Assembly: GCF_029868385.1 (NCBI RefSeq)
Contig: NZ_JARWNX010000022.1
Span: 86,623 to 150,622 of the forward strand
Origin: Nocardia cyriacigeorgica
Lineage (GTDB): Bacteria > Actinomycetota > Actinomycetes > Mycobacteriales > Mycobacteriaceae
Direction of reading: 5' to 3'
Length of the DNA: 64,000 nt
Positions 19,385 through 28,028 of the stretch are shown here, piece after piece (positions within the stretch are counted from its first letter, which is position 1; every line of letters begins with the position of its first letter). Both the position numbers and the translations under genes were made by a program. The notes below the pieces were generated by a model. The model worked only from the letters and a program-made list of their open reading frames with translations, made no database searches and was not told the DNA's origin.

Positions 19385-20527
19385 ATGGCACGCCCGATAT
19401 GGAGTGACGACGAGGTCGAGGCGGTGCGGGATCTTGCACGCAACTACTTCGAGCGCGAGGTCGTTCCGCACGAGGAGAAGTTCGTCGAACAGGGCCATCC
19501 CGACCGCGAGCTCTACCGCACCGCGGGCAAGCTCGGCCTACTGTGCGCCGCGCTGCCCGAACCCTTCGGCGGCGGTGGCACCTTCGCCCATGAGGCCGCG
19601 ATCATCGAAGAACAGGTCAGGGCCGGTGACGGCGCCATGGGCATGCCGGTGCACAGCGCGATCATCGCGCCCTACCTCGCCGAATTCGGCTCCGAGGAAC
19701 TCAAACAGCGGGTGCTGCCACGGGCGGCCAGTGGCGAGATGGTGCTGTCGATCGGGATGACCGAACCCGGCACCGGCTCCGACCTCCAGAACATCAAGAC
19801 CCGCGCGGTGCGCGACGGCGACGACTACGTCATCACCGGTTCGAAGATCTTCATCACCAACGGCTGGTTGTGCGACGGCATCATCATCGCCGCCAAAACC
19901 GACCCCGAGCAGGGCGCCGCCGGTGTCTCACTGCTGTTCGCCGAGGTCGGCGACGATACGCCCGGATTCACCAGGGGACGCATCCTGTCCAAGATCGGCG
20001 GTAAGGGCCAGGACACCGCCGAACTGTTCTTCGACGGCCTGCGCGTGCCCGCCACGAATCTGCTCGGCGGCGTCGAGGGTCAGGGCTTCTATCAGATGAT
20101 GCGGATGCTGGCCCAGGAACGCCTGGTCACCGCGATCATGGCGGTCGCCATGATGGAACGCGCCGTCGAGCTGACCGTCGAATACACCAAGGGCCGCGAA
20201 GCGTTCGGCAAACCGTTGTTCGCGATGCAGAACACCAAATTCGAACTCGCCGAATGCGCGACGCTCACCACGGTGAGCCGCACCTTCCTCGACGACTGCA
20301 TCGCCAAGCATCTGCGGGGCGAACTCGACATTCCCACCGCTGCCATGTCGAAGTACTGGTTGACCGACCAGCTGGGTATCGTGGTTGACCGCTGCCTGCA
20401 ACTGTTCGGCGGCTACGGCTACATGACGGAGTACCCGATTTCCCAGCTCTATACCGGCGCTCGTGTGCTGCGCATCCTCGCGGGCAGCAACGAGGTGATG
20501 AAGGATCTCATTGCGCGGTCTCTCTGA
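19385..20527 (+). CDS. Acyl-CoA dehydrogenase (LCAD/IVD-like)
   Basis: A 380-residue FAD-dependent acyl-CoA dehydrogenase. It has ACDH signature 1 (IGMTEPGTGSDL), KIFITNG, and the C-terminal LFGGYGYMTEYP and ILAGSNEVMKDLIARSL blocks. The YEG glutamate used as base in short- and medium-chain enzymes is replaced (ILAGSNE), as in long-chain and isovaleryl-type enzymes, where the base sits on an earlier helix. MMERAVELTVEYT is the candidate here. It oxidises acyl-CoA to enoyl-CoA in beta-oxidation. The start is ATG 19385. A TetR gene begins within its last codons. Confidence 0.9.
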   Translation: MARPIWSDDEVEAVRDLARNYFEREVVPHEEKFVEQGHPDRELYRTAGKLGLLCAALPEPFGGGGTFAHEAAIIEEQVRAGDGAMGMPVHSAIIAPYLAEFGSEELKQRVLPRAASGEMVLSIGMTEPGTGSDLQNIKTRAVRDGDDYVITGSKIFITNGWLCDGIIIAAKTDPEQGAAGVSLLFAEVGDDTPGFTRGRILSKIGGKGQDTAELFFDGLRVPATNLLGGVEGQGFYQMMRMLAQERLVTAIMAVAMMERAVELTVEYTKGREAFGKPLFAMQNTKFELAECATLTTVSRTFLDDCIAKHLRGELDIPTAAMSKYWLTDQLGIVVDRCLQLFGGYGYMTEYPISQLYTGARVLRILAGSNEVMKDLIARSL

Positions 20528-21158
20528 TACCCCTGCCTCCGCCGCCGACCGGCAACCGCGCCGTCGGCGGCTCGAGCCCGACGAACGGCGGGCCCAGATC
20601 CTGGCCGAAGCCATCGAGATGTTCGGTGAGCGGCCCTATGCCGCGGTGTCGACAGCCGAGCTGGCCCAGCGGGCCGGTGTGGCGCGCGGTCTGATCAACC
20701 ATTACTTCGGTAACAAACGCGATCTCTACCTGGCCGTGGTGCGCCGGATGGTGACCCTGCCGCGGCCCGACGACATGGTGGTGCCCACCGGCACCGAACG
20801 GGAGCGCGTCGAGGCCAGCGTGCACTGGCTGCTCGACACCATCTCCGAACACGGCAGCACCTGGGTCAAAGTGACCAGCCACGAGGGTGTCGGTGAAGAC
20901 CCCGACGTCCAGCAGATCCTCGATCAGGCCGATGACGCGGCCGCCGAACGGCTGCTGCTGATGGTCGGGCTCGCCGATTCGGCACACAGTGCGTCCATGC
21001 GCGCGATGGTGCGCGCCTACGGCGGGCTGGTGAAAGTCGCCGGACGCGAATGGATCACCCGCGGAACCCTCACCCGCGCGCAGGTGCACGGCCTGCTGGT
21101 GGACATGCTGCTGACGCTGGTCGCCGAGTCGTTGCCGAAAGTCGACAGCGGACACTGA
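20511..21158 (+). CDS. TetR family regulator coupled to ACAD
   Basis: A 215-residue TetR protein. The HTH lies at about residues 24-70 (RAQILAEAIEMFGERPYAAVSTAELAQRAGVARGLINHYFGNKRDLY), preceded by an Arg-rich tail that could contact the minor groove. The C-terminal ligand domain resembles those of lipid-metabolism TetR regulators. The only in-frame start is TTG 20511, with AAGGA five bases upstream, which places the start 17 bases inside the acyl-CoA dehydrogenase gene. The tight overlap implies co-transcription and feedback control of that gene (inference). Confidence 0.85.
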   Translation: MRGLSDTPASAADRQPRRRRLEPDERRAQILAEAIEMFGERPYAAVSTAELAQRAGVARGLINHYFGNKRDLYLAVVRRMVTLPRPDDMVVPTGTERERVEASVHWLLDTISEHGSTWVKVTSHEGVGEDPDVQQILDQADDAAAERLLLMVGLADSAHSASMRAMVRAYGGLVKVAGREWITRGTLTRAQVHGLLVDMLLTLVAESLPKVDSGH

Positions 21159-21344
21159 TACGCGGCCGCAAATCAATCGTGCTGTGTTCGTTACGCATAA
21201 GCCGGACAGGTCGGCATGCCGTCGGGTAGAGCGATCCGCCCATTCACGGGAAGTTTCGGCGACGGGGCTCTATCCTTCTCGGTGTCGGGGCGGGGCCGGA
21301 TATCCGGGGTTTCCGCGCGACGGTGAGTGGGAGAGGGACCTCGA

Positions 21345-22130
21345 ATGGCAGATTCGCAGCGCTGGGCCGATGAGCGCTGGCCGGAAGTCCAGCACGACAC
21401 CGACACCGCGCGTGCCCGCCGTGGCCGAGGCGTCGCGCTCGACGAGCACGACGACGAATACGAGCAGGAATGGTCCCGAGCCGCCGCCGACGAGCCGGGC
21501 CCGCGCCGAATTGTCAACCCCTACGCGGTGATCGCGCTGGTCGCGGCCCTGCTGCTGTTGATGCCCGTGGCGATCGTGTTCGGGCTCATCGCCTTCAGCC
21601 ATCCGCGCGGCCGCGTGATGGCACTGTCCGCGCTGGCGCTCGGCCTGATCGAGGCGGCGATCATCGCGGGCCTGATCCTGGTGCCGGGCGATCTGCTCTC
21701 GGATGTGGTGTCGCGCACCGGGACTCTCGCGTCGACGCAGACCTCACAGTCCGTGTTGGCCGCTTCGGCGACCGGACCGACCGGCCCCGCGCCGGACACG
21801 AATACCGCGCCACCCGAGACGGCGCCCACCGGCGCATCCACCTCGGGGCCCGCGGTCGCCGCGACCCCGACGGCCGCGCTGCGCACCGCCTGCCCCGAGG
21901 CGGGCCTCATCGGCACCGCCGCCGACGGATCGACGCTGCTGTGCCTCACCACGGCGACCTCGACCACCGGTTTCCAATGGAAGGGCCCCTACACGGTGTC
22001 CGAGATCATCGGCGAGGGCGGCACCAGCTGTACACCGGGGGTCGCGGCCACCGCCCGCACCGCGGACGGGCGTGCCCTGGTCTGTGAGGGACAGGGCCGG
22101 GGCGCCACCTGGGTGCTGTGGACGGCCTGA
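21345..22130 (+). CDS. Membrane protein with Thr/Pro-rich outer region
   Basis: A 261-residue protein. About 60 acidic and charged N-terminal residues precede two membrane helices (AVIALVAALLLLMPVAIVFGLIAF and LSALALGLIEAAIIAGLILV, about 60-115), an arrangement like DUF4190 proteins. A Thr/Ala/Pro-rich linker (about 130-185) follows, then a small C-terminal domain with four Cys. Function unknown. The start is ATG 21345 with GAGAGGGA upstream. The 186 bases before it hold no other gene. Confidence 0.75.
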   Translation: MADSQRWADERWPEVQHDTDTARARRGRGVALDEHDDEYEQEWSRAAADEPGPRRIVNPYAVIALVAALLLLMPVAIVFGLIAFSHPRGRVMALSALALGLIEAAIIAGLILVPGDLLSDVVSRTGTLASTQTSQSVLAASATGPTGPAPDTNTAPPETAPTGASTSGPAVAATPTAALRTACPEAGLIGTAADGSTLLCLTTATSTTGFQWKGPYTVSEIIGEGGTSCTPGVAATARTADGRALVCEGQGRGATWVLWTA

Positions 22131-22216
22131 GGTTCCGGCGGCCCGGCAGCGTGGATGTCCGAATCTGACAGAGACTCGTCATTGCCGTCATCCGGGGCAG
22201 CGGCGAGGATGAGTTC

Positions 22217-23209
22217 GTGCCCATATCGCATCGAGTCGTCATCGCGGTCTTCCCCGAGGTCGACCTCCTCGACGTCACCGGCCCGGCGGAGGTCTTCGCG
22301 CTGGCCAACCGGGAGACCGCGGGCCGCGCCGGGTACGAGATCCGGCTGGCGGCCCCGTCGGCCGACCCGGTCACCACATCGGCCGGAGTCCGGCTGCTGC
22401 CGGATCTGACCTTCGAGCAGGTCGAGGGGCAGGTCGACACCCTGCTGGTGCCGGGCGCGGTCGAGATGACCGACACCGGACCCATCGCCCGGATCGATGA
22501 CGAGGTGGTGGCGTGGCTGATCGCGACGGCGCCGCACGCGCGGCGAGTGGCCTCGGTGTGCGTCGGCGCGCACCTGCTCGCCGCGGCCGGGCTGCTCGAC
22601 GGTAAGACCGCAACCACCCACTGGTCGACCGCCGCGCAGCTGGCCGCCCGCCATCCCGAGATCACCGTCGACCCCGACCCCATCTTCGTGCGCACCGACC
22701 GCGGCAGGCTGTGGACCGGCGCCGGTATCAGCGCCTGCCTCGACCTGGCATTGGCCTTGGTCACCGAGGATCTGGGTGAGCAGACCGCGTTGGCGGTCGC
22801 GCGCCAACTGGTGATGTACCTCAAACGGCAAGGCGGACAGAGTCAGTTCTCGGTGCCGCTGAGCCGCCCCGCACCGGCCCGCCGCGATATCGATGAGCTG
22901 CGGCTGTGGATCGCCGAGCATTTCGACCAGGATCTGTCGACCGAGGCACTCGCGGCCCGGATGCGTCTGAGCGAACGTCATTTCGTGCGCGTGTTCACCG
23001 CCGAGATGGGTGTCGGTCCGAGCACCTATGTCGAAGCGACCCGTGTCGAGGTCGCGCGACGTTTGCTCGAGACCACCGATCGCGGCCTCGACCAGGTCGC
23101 GGCCGGTGCGGGACTCGGTTCGGTGGAGACGCTGCACCGGGCCTTCAAACGCCAGCTCGGCACCACTCCGGCGGCCTATCGCCGCCGCTTCCGCACTCGG
23201 ACGGCCTGA
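22217..23209 (+). CDS. GlxA-type AraC regulator with DJ-1/PfpI domain
   Basis: A 330-residue protein. Residues 1-190 form a DJ-1/PfpI glutamine-amidotransferase-like domain with the elbow VASVCVGAHLLAAAG (Cys near 115). Residues 215-320 carry two AraC helix-turn-helix motifs (LSTEALAARMRLSERHF and LDQVAAGAGLGSVETLHRAFKR). This architecture is the GlxA subfamily, often found next to isochorismatase-like or isonitrile hydratase-like genes, as here. The start is GTG 22217. It likely regulates the isochorismatase-like gene downstream. Confidence 0.9.
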   Translation: MPISHRVVIAVFPEVDLLDVTGPAEVFALANRETAGRAGYEIRLAAPSADPVTTSAGVRLLPDLTFEQVEGQVDTLLVPGAVEMTDTGPIARIDDEVVAWLIATAPHARRVASVCVGAHLLAAAGLLDGKTATTHWSTAAQLAARHPEITVDPDPIFVRTDRGRLWTGAGISACLDLALALVTEDLGEQTALAVARQLVMYLKRQGGQSQFSVPLSRPAPARRDIDELRLWIAEHFDQDLSTEALAARMRLSERHFVRVFTAEMGVGPSTYVEATRVEVARRLLETTDRGLDQVAAGAGLGSVETLHRAFKRQLGTTPAAYRRRFRTRTA

Positions 23210-23262
23210 TCCGCCCGACCCCTCGACCTCCCCTCGGCATCCGTGCGAGGAGGGGATTTCGC

Positions 23263-23295
23263 ATGCCCATTTCCCATCGAAAGGCTGTTCCATGA
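23263..23295 (+). other. 10-codon leader ORF coupled to the hydrolase
   Basis: A GAGGAGGGG ribosome site (23247-23255) stands seven to eight bases before ATG 23263, which opens the 10-residue frame MPISHRKAVP. Its TGA overlaps the ATG of the isochorismatase-like gene (ATGA at 23292). The strong ribosome site therefore serves the short frame, and the hydrolase is probably translated by coupling. The first six residues match the first six of the GlxA-type regulator upstream (VPISHR). Confidence 0.45.
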
Positions 23296-23909
23296 CCACA
23301 ACTCACCCCTCCGCCACCCTGCGCACCGTCTCCGGATTGGACGACCGGGCGCCGCGGCTGCGTGAGTCGGCGCTGATCATGATCGACTACCAGAACACCT
23401 ACCGGACGGGCGTCATGGCCTTGGACGGCGCCGAGCCCGCCCTCACGGCCGGTGCGCGGCTGCTGGAACGCGCCCGCGCCGCCGGAATTCCGGTCGTGCA
23501 CATCGTCAACGACGGTGGCGAGGGCAGCCCCTACGATATCCGCGCCGAGATCGGCTCCCTCAGCGCCGAAGTCGCGCCCATCGAGGGTGAGCCGGTGGTG
23601 GTGAAGCAGTTCCCGAATGCGTTTCACGCCACCGAACTGGAACCGACACTGCGTGCCGCGGGCGTCGAACCCGGCAGCGATCTCGTGCTCGCCGGTTTCA
23701 TGACGCATATGTGCGTCGGCTTCACCGCGCAGGGCGCGTTCACCCTCGGTTACCGCCCGACCGTCGTCGCCGAGACCACCGCCACCCGCGCCCTCACCGC
23801 ACCCGATGGCACGGTCGTGCCCGCGGCCGCGCTACAGGCAGCGGCGCTGACCACCGTCACCGACCTGTTCGGCATCGTCGTCCCCACCGTCGACGCGCTC
23901 GAGGACTGA
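23292..23909 (+). CDS. Isochorismatase-like cysteine hydrolase
   Basis: A 205-residue protein of the isochorismatase-like fold. The catalytic triad is visible: Asp32 in IMIDYQNTY, Lys105 in VVVKQFPNAF and Cys141 in THMCVGFTAQGAF, with the cis-peptide FMTHMC segment before it. Members include nicotinamidases, isochorismatases and N-carbamoyl hydrolases; the specificity is not assignable. The start ATG 23292 overlaps the stop of the leader ORF. It follows a GlxA-type regulator, the usual partner. Confidence 0.88.
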   Translation: MTTTHPSATLRTVSGLDDRAPRLRESALIMIDYQNTYRTGVMALDGAEPALTAGARLLERARAAGIPVVHIVNDGGEGSPYDIRAEIGSLSAEVAPIEGEPVVVKQFPNAFHATELEPTLRAAGVEPGSDLVLAGFMTHMCVGFTAQGAFTLGYRPTVVAETTATRALTAPDGTVVPAAALQAAALTTVTDLFGIVVPTVDALED

Positions 23910-23914
23910 GGCGC

Positions 23915-23951
23915 GGGGGTGTACGGCCGGGGGCCGCCCTGCCGTACACCC
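23915..23951. terminator. Bidirectional terminator hairpin
   Basis: An 11-bp perfect stem (23917-23927 with 23941-23951) with a GC-rich 13-base loop fills the 46-base gap between two convergent genes, the isochorismatase-like hydrolase and Prim-PolC. Confidence 0.75.
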
Positions 23952-23955
23952 GGAC

Positions 23956-24957
23956 TCAGTCGGCCTTCTTGGCGCGGCTGGGCTGCACCCGCGGTGGCTC
24001 GTTGGGCATCTTCGGATACTGCGGTGGCCATGGTGCGTCCATGAGCCCGGCGGCCATATCGCGTTCGGACATCTCCAACAGTGGTTCGATCGACTGTGCG
24101 GGCCGGTCGGCCCAGGGATCGCCGCGTTCGGCGAGCCGGGTGGGCACGGTGGCGATGGTCAGTTCCTCCGGCACCACCGAGTCCAGTTCGTCCCAGGAGA
24201 TCGGTGTCGACACCTGTGCGCCGACCTTGGGGCGCACACACCAGGCACCGAAAACCGTTTTGTGCGGCGCGTTCTGGTTGAAGTCGATGAAGACGCGGCT
24301 GCCGCGTTCTTCCTTCCACCATTGCGCGGTGATGTGGTCGGGGTGGCGGCGCTCCAGTTCCCGCGCCAACGCGACGGCCGCCGCTCGCACCTGATAGCCG
24401 TCCCATCGCGGTTCCAGCGCGACATACAGGTGCAGCCCGCGCGACCCTGAGGTCTTGACGCGTGCGTCGATACCGAGTTCGGTGCACAGTTCTCGGGTGA
24501 GTACGGCGGCCGCACGCAGATCGTCGAAGCCGATACCTGGGGAGGGGTCGAGGTCGACGCGCAGTTCGTCGGCGATGCGGAGATCGTCGACATGGTTGGG
24601 CCACACGTGGAATCCGAGACAGCCCTGGTTGACCGCCCACAGGATATGCGCCAGATCGTGCGCGACGAGCGCATCGCTCGTGGTGCCGTTGGGGGTGGAC
24701 ACCTCGACGGTGTGCAGCCAGTCCGGTGCGGATTTCGGCACCCGCTTCTGGAACCAGGATTTCCCGGAGGCGCCGTCGGGATAGCGTTCCAGCAGCAGCG
24801 GGCGCTGGCCGATCACACCGAGCAGCGGCTCGGCCACGGCTTGGTAGTAGCGCGCCAGATCCAGTTTCGTCTCACCGCGCTTGGTGAAATACACCTTGTC
24901 CGGGTGGGAGATGGTGACCGCGCGGCCGTCGACCTCGATATCGACCGAATCGCTCAT
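23956..24957 (-). CDS. LigD-type polymerase/primase (Prim-PolC-like)
   Basis: A 333-residue archaeo-eukaryotic primase superfamily polymerase of the LigD PolDom type. The catalytic metal site is ELRVDLDPSPG (Asp135 and Asp137). KTSGSRGLHLYVAL (His at about 166) and FIDFNQNAPHKTV are further family motifs. It is a stand-alone polymerase without ligase or nuclease domains. In mycobacteria the equivalent gene next to ligC encodes Prim-PolC, which fills short gaps in base-excision repair. Its ATG overlaps the ligase stop by 4 bases. A K-rich C-terminal tail (SRAKKAD) is present. Confidence 0.9.
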   Translation of the reverse strand: MSDSVDIEVDGRAVTISHPDKVYFTKRGETKLDLARYYQAVAEPLLGVIGQRPLLLERYPDGASGKSWFQKRVPKSAPDWLHTVEVSTPNGTTSDALVAHDLAHILWAVNQGCLGFHVWPNHVDDLRIADELRVDLDPSPGIGFDDLRAAAVLTRELCTELGIDARVKTSGSRGLHLYVALEPRWDGYQVRAAAVALARELERRHPDHITAQWWKEERGSRVFIDFNQNAPHKTVFGAWCVRPKVGAQVSTPISWDELDSVVPEELTIATVPTRLAERGDPWADRPAQSIEPLLEMSERDMAAGLMDAPWPPQYPKMPNEPPRVQPSRAKKAD

Positions 24958-26066
24958 CGGGCCACCTCGGAACCGAAGATGGCGGCCAATTCGGCGGGGG
25001 CCACCTCGTCGAGCTGGGCGTAGGTGCACGACTGCGGTGTGCGGTCGTTGCGGAAGCGCACCAGCCTGCCGCCATGCCGGAACCGGCCCGACTGCACATG
25101 CTCATAGCGCACCTCGGCGACCAGCTCGGGCCGCAGCGCCTCCCAGGACAGATCCTTGCCGCCGGTCCATCGGCTCACCCCGCCCGGCATCTTCCCGTCG
25201 GCCCGCGCCTGCGCCGCGGCATCGGCCCAGTCGCGCCACGGATGATCGTCCAGCGCGCCCTCGCGCCACGGCGCCAGCTCATCGATGAGTTGGGTGCGTT
25301 TGGCGGCGGTGAAACTGCTGGCGACCCCGACGTGATGCAGGTTGCCTTCGTCGTCGTAGAGCCCGAGCAGCAGGGAACCGATGCCCGCACCGTCCTTGTG
25401 CCAGCGGAATCCGGCGACGACGCAATCGGCGGTGCGCTCGTGTTTGACCTTGAGCATCACCCGTTTGTCCTGGAGATAACGCTGATCGTCGGCCTTGACC
25501 ATCACACCGTCGAAACCTGCGCCCTCGAAGCGGGTGAACCAGTCCTCGGCGACATCGGGATCGGAGGTGATGGGCGTCAGGTGCACCCGAGCCAGCTCGG
25601 TGTCGAGGATCGTCTCGAGCAGACGCCGCCGTTCGCGGAACGGTTCGCCGGTCAGATCATCGTCACCCAGCGCCAGCAGATCGAAGGCGACGAAACTGGC
25701 CGGGGTTTCCGCGGCGAGCTTGGCGACCCGCGAGGCCGCGGGATGCAGCCGCAACTGGAGAGTGTCGAAATCGAGTCCGGCCTCGGTGACGATGACGATC
25801 TCACCGTCGACCACGCACCGTGGCGGCAACGCGGCCGCGAGCAGTTCGGCAACCTCGGGAAAATACCTGGTCAGCGGCCGATCATTACGAGAGCCCAGCT
25901 CGATCTCGGCGCCGTCACGGAACACGACGCACCGGAATCCATCCCATTTGGGCTCATAGCTCAGACCCGCCTCGCGCGGTACCGCTGGCGCGGCTTTGGC
26001 GAGCATCGGTCGCACGGGTGGCATCACCGGTAGGTCCACGCGATCCTCCTCGGAGTCGGTCCTCAC
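24954..26066 (-). CDS. ligC: ATP-dependent DNA ligase LigC
   Basis: A 370-residue ATP-dependent ligase. Motif I is EPKWDGFR with the AMP-accepting Lys40. Motif III (VAFDLLALG), motif IV (GFDGVMVKADD) and motif V (KVKHERTADCVV) follow, then an OB-fold C-domain. Its size and lack of other domains match LigC and not LigB or LigD. It works with the overlapping Prim-PolC gene in short-patch repair. The start may be ATG 26066 or a GTG nine codons later; the first nine residues are poorly conserved-looking and acidic. Confidence 0.92.
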   Translation of the reverse strand: MRTDSEEDRVDLPVMPPVRPMLAKAAPAVPREAGLSYEPKWDGFRCVVFRDGAEIELGSRNDRPLTRYFPEVAELLAAALPPRCVVDGEIVIVTEAGLDFDTLQLRLHPAASRVAKLAAETPASFVAFDLLALGDDDLTGEPFRERRRLLETILDTELARVHLTPITSDPDVAEDWFTRFEGAGFDGVMVKADDQRYLQDKRVMLKVKHERTADCVVAGFRWHKDGAGIGSLLLGLYDDEGNLHHVGVASSFTAAKRTQLIDELAPWREGALDDHPWRDWADAAAQARADGKMPGGVSRWTGGKDLSWEALRPELVAEVRYEHVQSGRFRHGGRLVRFRNDRTPQSCTYAQLDEVAPAELAAIFGSEVAR

Positions 26067-26189
26067 CGATGTCGACGTCGCGGCCGACGAGGATTCATCG
26101 GTGTCGCGATCGTATGCGGCGGCACCGACAGCGTGCGGGATCCGTGCATGCGGCGGCAGGCGCGTCGAACGGCCACGCCCGCCGCCGGC

Positions 26190-26585
26190 TCAGTCGTCGA
26201 GCCAGCCGTGTTCACCGGCGAAGGCGGTGAGCCGTTCGCGGATGGTGACGATCTCGCCGGCGGTGAGCGCCGGGCTGGCCTCGAGCAACAGTTCGGTGAC
26301 CAGCCTGGTGTGCTCGGCGGTGCTGAGCACGACCACGCCCGCCCGGTCTCTGGTCCGGCCGCGGGGAGCGGGCGCCGGTGCGCCGGTGGCGGCGAGGTTG
26401 ACCGCCTTCGGGCCGCGATCACCCTCGGTGATCTCGAATTCGAACACCCGGCCCTGGCGCAGTTCGTCCTCGTCGAGACCGATGTCGTTGACGTGCACGA
26501 ACACATCCGGGCCGCCGTCTTCGGGCCGGATGAAGCCGAATCCGCGCGAGCTGTCGAACGACACCAATTTCCCGATGGACACCAC
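26190..26585 (-). CDS. Cold-shock domain protein with C-terminal extension
   Basis: A 131-residue protein. The N-terminal cold-shock domain (residues 1-65) has RNP1 as SRGFGFIRPED and RNP2 as DVFVHV. A Pro/Arg linker and a helical C-terminal domain (about 80-131, TAEHTRLVTELLLEASPAL...) follow, as in the longer actinobacterial CspB-type proteins. It binds single-stranded nucleic acid as an RNA chaperone. The start is GTG 26585 (or the next GTG codon) after a GAGGAG site. Confidence 0.9.
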   Translation of the reverse strand: MVSIGKLVSFDSSRGFGFIRPEDGGPDVFVHVNDIGLDEDELRQGRVFEFEITEGDRGPKAVNLAATGAPAPAPRGRTRDRAGVVVLSTAEHTRLVTELLLEASPALTAGEIVTIRERLTAFAGEHGWLDD

Positions 26586-26619
26586 ACCCGCTCCTCGCCG
26601 CCGACGCTACCGGGCCACT

Positions 26620-27720
26620 TTAGCCCGCATTTTCTCCATCGTTGGAGGAAAGCGCCTTTTGCAGCGAAGTGAAGACCGTCAGCCCCTGACCGACCATTCC
26701 GTTCACCAATTCACTCACCCCGTCGGGCCCGTTCAGCACGGTGAGGTTGGCATTGGACAACCCGTGCGAGGCCTGCCGCACGATCTCGGGCAGCTGCTCG
26801 ATGAGCAACTGGTCCAGCGCGATCCGGTTGTTGGAGGCGGCGGCCTCGGCCTGAATTCTGGTGCGGTCGGCCTCGGCCTCGGCGAGAATGCGCACTCGTT
26901 CCGCCTCGGCCGCCGCCGGTTTCACCACCTCGGCCTGCAACTGCTGCTCGCGCAGTTCGGCCTCTTTACGCGCCTGTTCGGCCTTGGCGATCAGCACCTC
27001 CTGCTGGGCCAAGGCCTGAGCCAGCGGACCGGCCGCGGCGGCCTCCGCCTGCGCCTTGTCGATATCGCGTTGGTATTCGGCCTTGAGCAGCGAGGTCTCC
27101 CGCTCGTATTCGGCCTGCCGGCGCAGCGATTCCTGCTCGGCCTCGGCGGAGCGCTGTGCGGCCTGGGACTGGGCGATCTGGGCGTCGCGCTGTACCGCGG
27201 CGTTGTGCGGTGCGGCGAGCGCGGAGATATAGCCGAGTTCGCCGTCGTCGATGGACATGATCTGGAACGAGTCCACCCAGAGGCCGATATTGCTCATCTC
27301 GACCTTCGACGCCACCAGCACCTCGTCGGCGAGCCGCTGCCGCTCCCTGATGATCTCCTCCACGGTCATGGAGCCGACGATGGAGCGCAGGTGACCGGAG
27401 AAGATCCGCCCGGTCAGCATCGACATCTCGCGTTCCTGCTCGGACAGGAATCGTTGCGCGGCATTGACGATCGACGGGGTGTCGTTGGCGACCTTGAACG
27501 CGATGACCGCGCGCACATCGAGCTGGATCGCCTGTTTCGTCTCGCAGCGCTCCTTGATCTCGGCCTCGAACATCGCCAGCGACAGGTACCGCACCTTGCG
27601 GAAGAACGGCACCACCCAGGCGCCGCGCCCGATGATCACCCTGAACGGGGCGTTGTCCTTGCTCTTGGCGCCGCTGACCAGCATCGCCTCGTCCGGATCA
27701 GGAACGTGGTAACCCAGCAC
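26620..27720 (-). CDS. Flotillin-like SPFH domain protein
   Basis: A 366-residue SPFH protein without a clear N-terminal membrane helix. The SPFH domain occupies about residues 20-165 (RVIIGRGAWVVPFFRKVRYLSL...). It is followed by a long flotillin-type coiled coil rich in EA, QA and AE repeats (about 180-290) and a C-terminal helical domain. The start GTG 27720 has AAGGGAG six bases upstream. It is the second gene after a small NfeD-like gene, 11 bases away. Flotillins organise membrane microdomains. It is the second SPFH/NfeD-type pair in the window, in reverse gene order to the first. Confidence 0.88.
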   Translation of the reverse strand: MLGYHVPDPDEAMLVSGAKSKDNAPFRVIIGRGAWVVPFFRKVRYLSLAMFEAEIKERCETKQAIQLDVRAVIAFKVANDTPSIVNAAQRFLSEQEREMSMLTGRIFSGHLRSIVGSMTVEEIIRERQRLADEVLVASKVEMSNIGLWVDSFQIMSIDDGELGYISALAAPHNAAVQRDAQIAQSQAAQRSAEAEQESLRRQAEYERETSLLKAEYQRDIDKAQAEAAAAGPLAQALAQQEVLIAKAEQARKEAELREQQLQAEVVKPAAAEAERVRILAEAEADRTRIQAEAAASNNRIALDQLLIEQLPEIVRQASHGLSNANLTVLNGPDGVSELVNGMVGQGLTVFTSLQKALSSNDGENAG

Positions 27721-27731
27721 GTGTGTCTCCC

Positions 27732-27974
27732 TTATTGTTTCGAACGTCGGTCCAGCGGATCCGGGACGAGGGGGATCCACGGCACCACGTCGGCGATGCG
27801 GCCGGAGTCGACAGCGATGATCAGCACGGTCGCCCCGGCTGCGATCGGCTCGGTGGCGCGCGCGATGTAGAGCTCGGTTCCCCCTCGGATGGCGACCAGG
27901 ACCTCACCCAGCGTCCCGGCCCCCCGGATCGGCGAGATCAGCGTACCCGTAGAACCCACCACCGCATCGGTCAA
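27732..27974 (-). CDS. Small NfeD-like OB-domain protein
   Basis: An 80-residue protein that corresponds to the isolated soluble OB-fold of NfeD: GSTGTLISPIRGAGTLGEVLVAIRGGTELYIARA, then IAAGATVLIIAVDSG. It has no membrane helices. The start is TTG 27974 with AGGAGG eight bases upstream. It lies directly before the flotillin-like gene, which suggests it is a soluble partner of that protein. Confidence 0.75.
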   Translation of the reverse strand: MTDAVVGSTGTLISPIRGAGTLGEVLVAIRGGTELYIARATEPIAAGATVLIIAVDSGRIADVVPWIPLVPDPLDRRSKQ

Positions 27975-28028
27975 CGTTCGAACCTCCTACGCTCACCTTA
28001 CGTTTCACTGGTGGCGCCGCAGCGGCGG

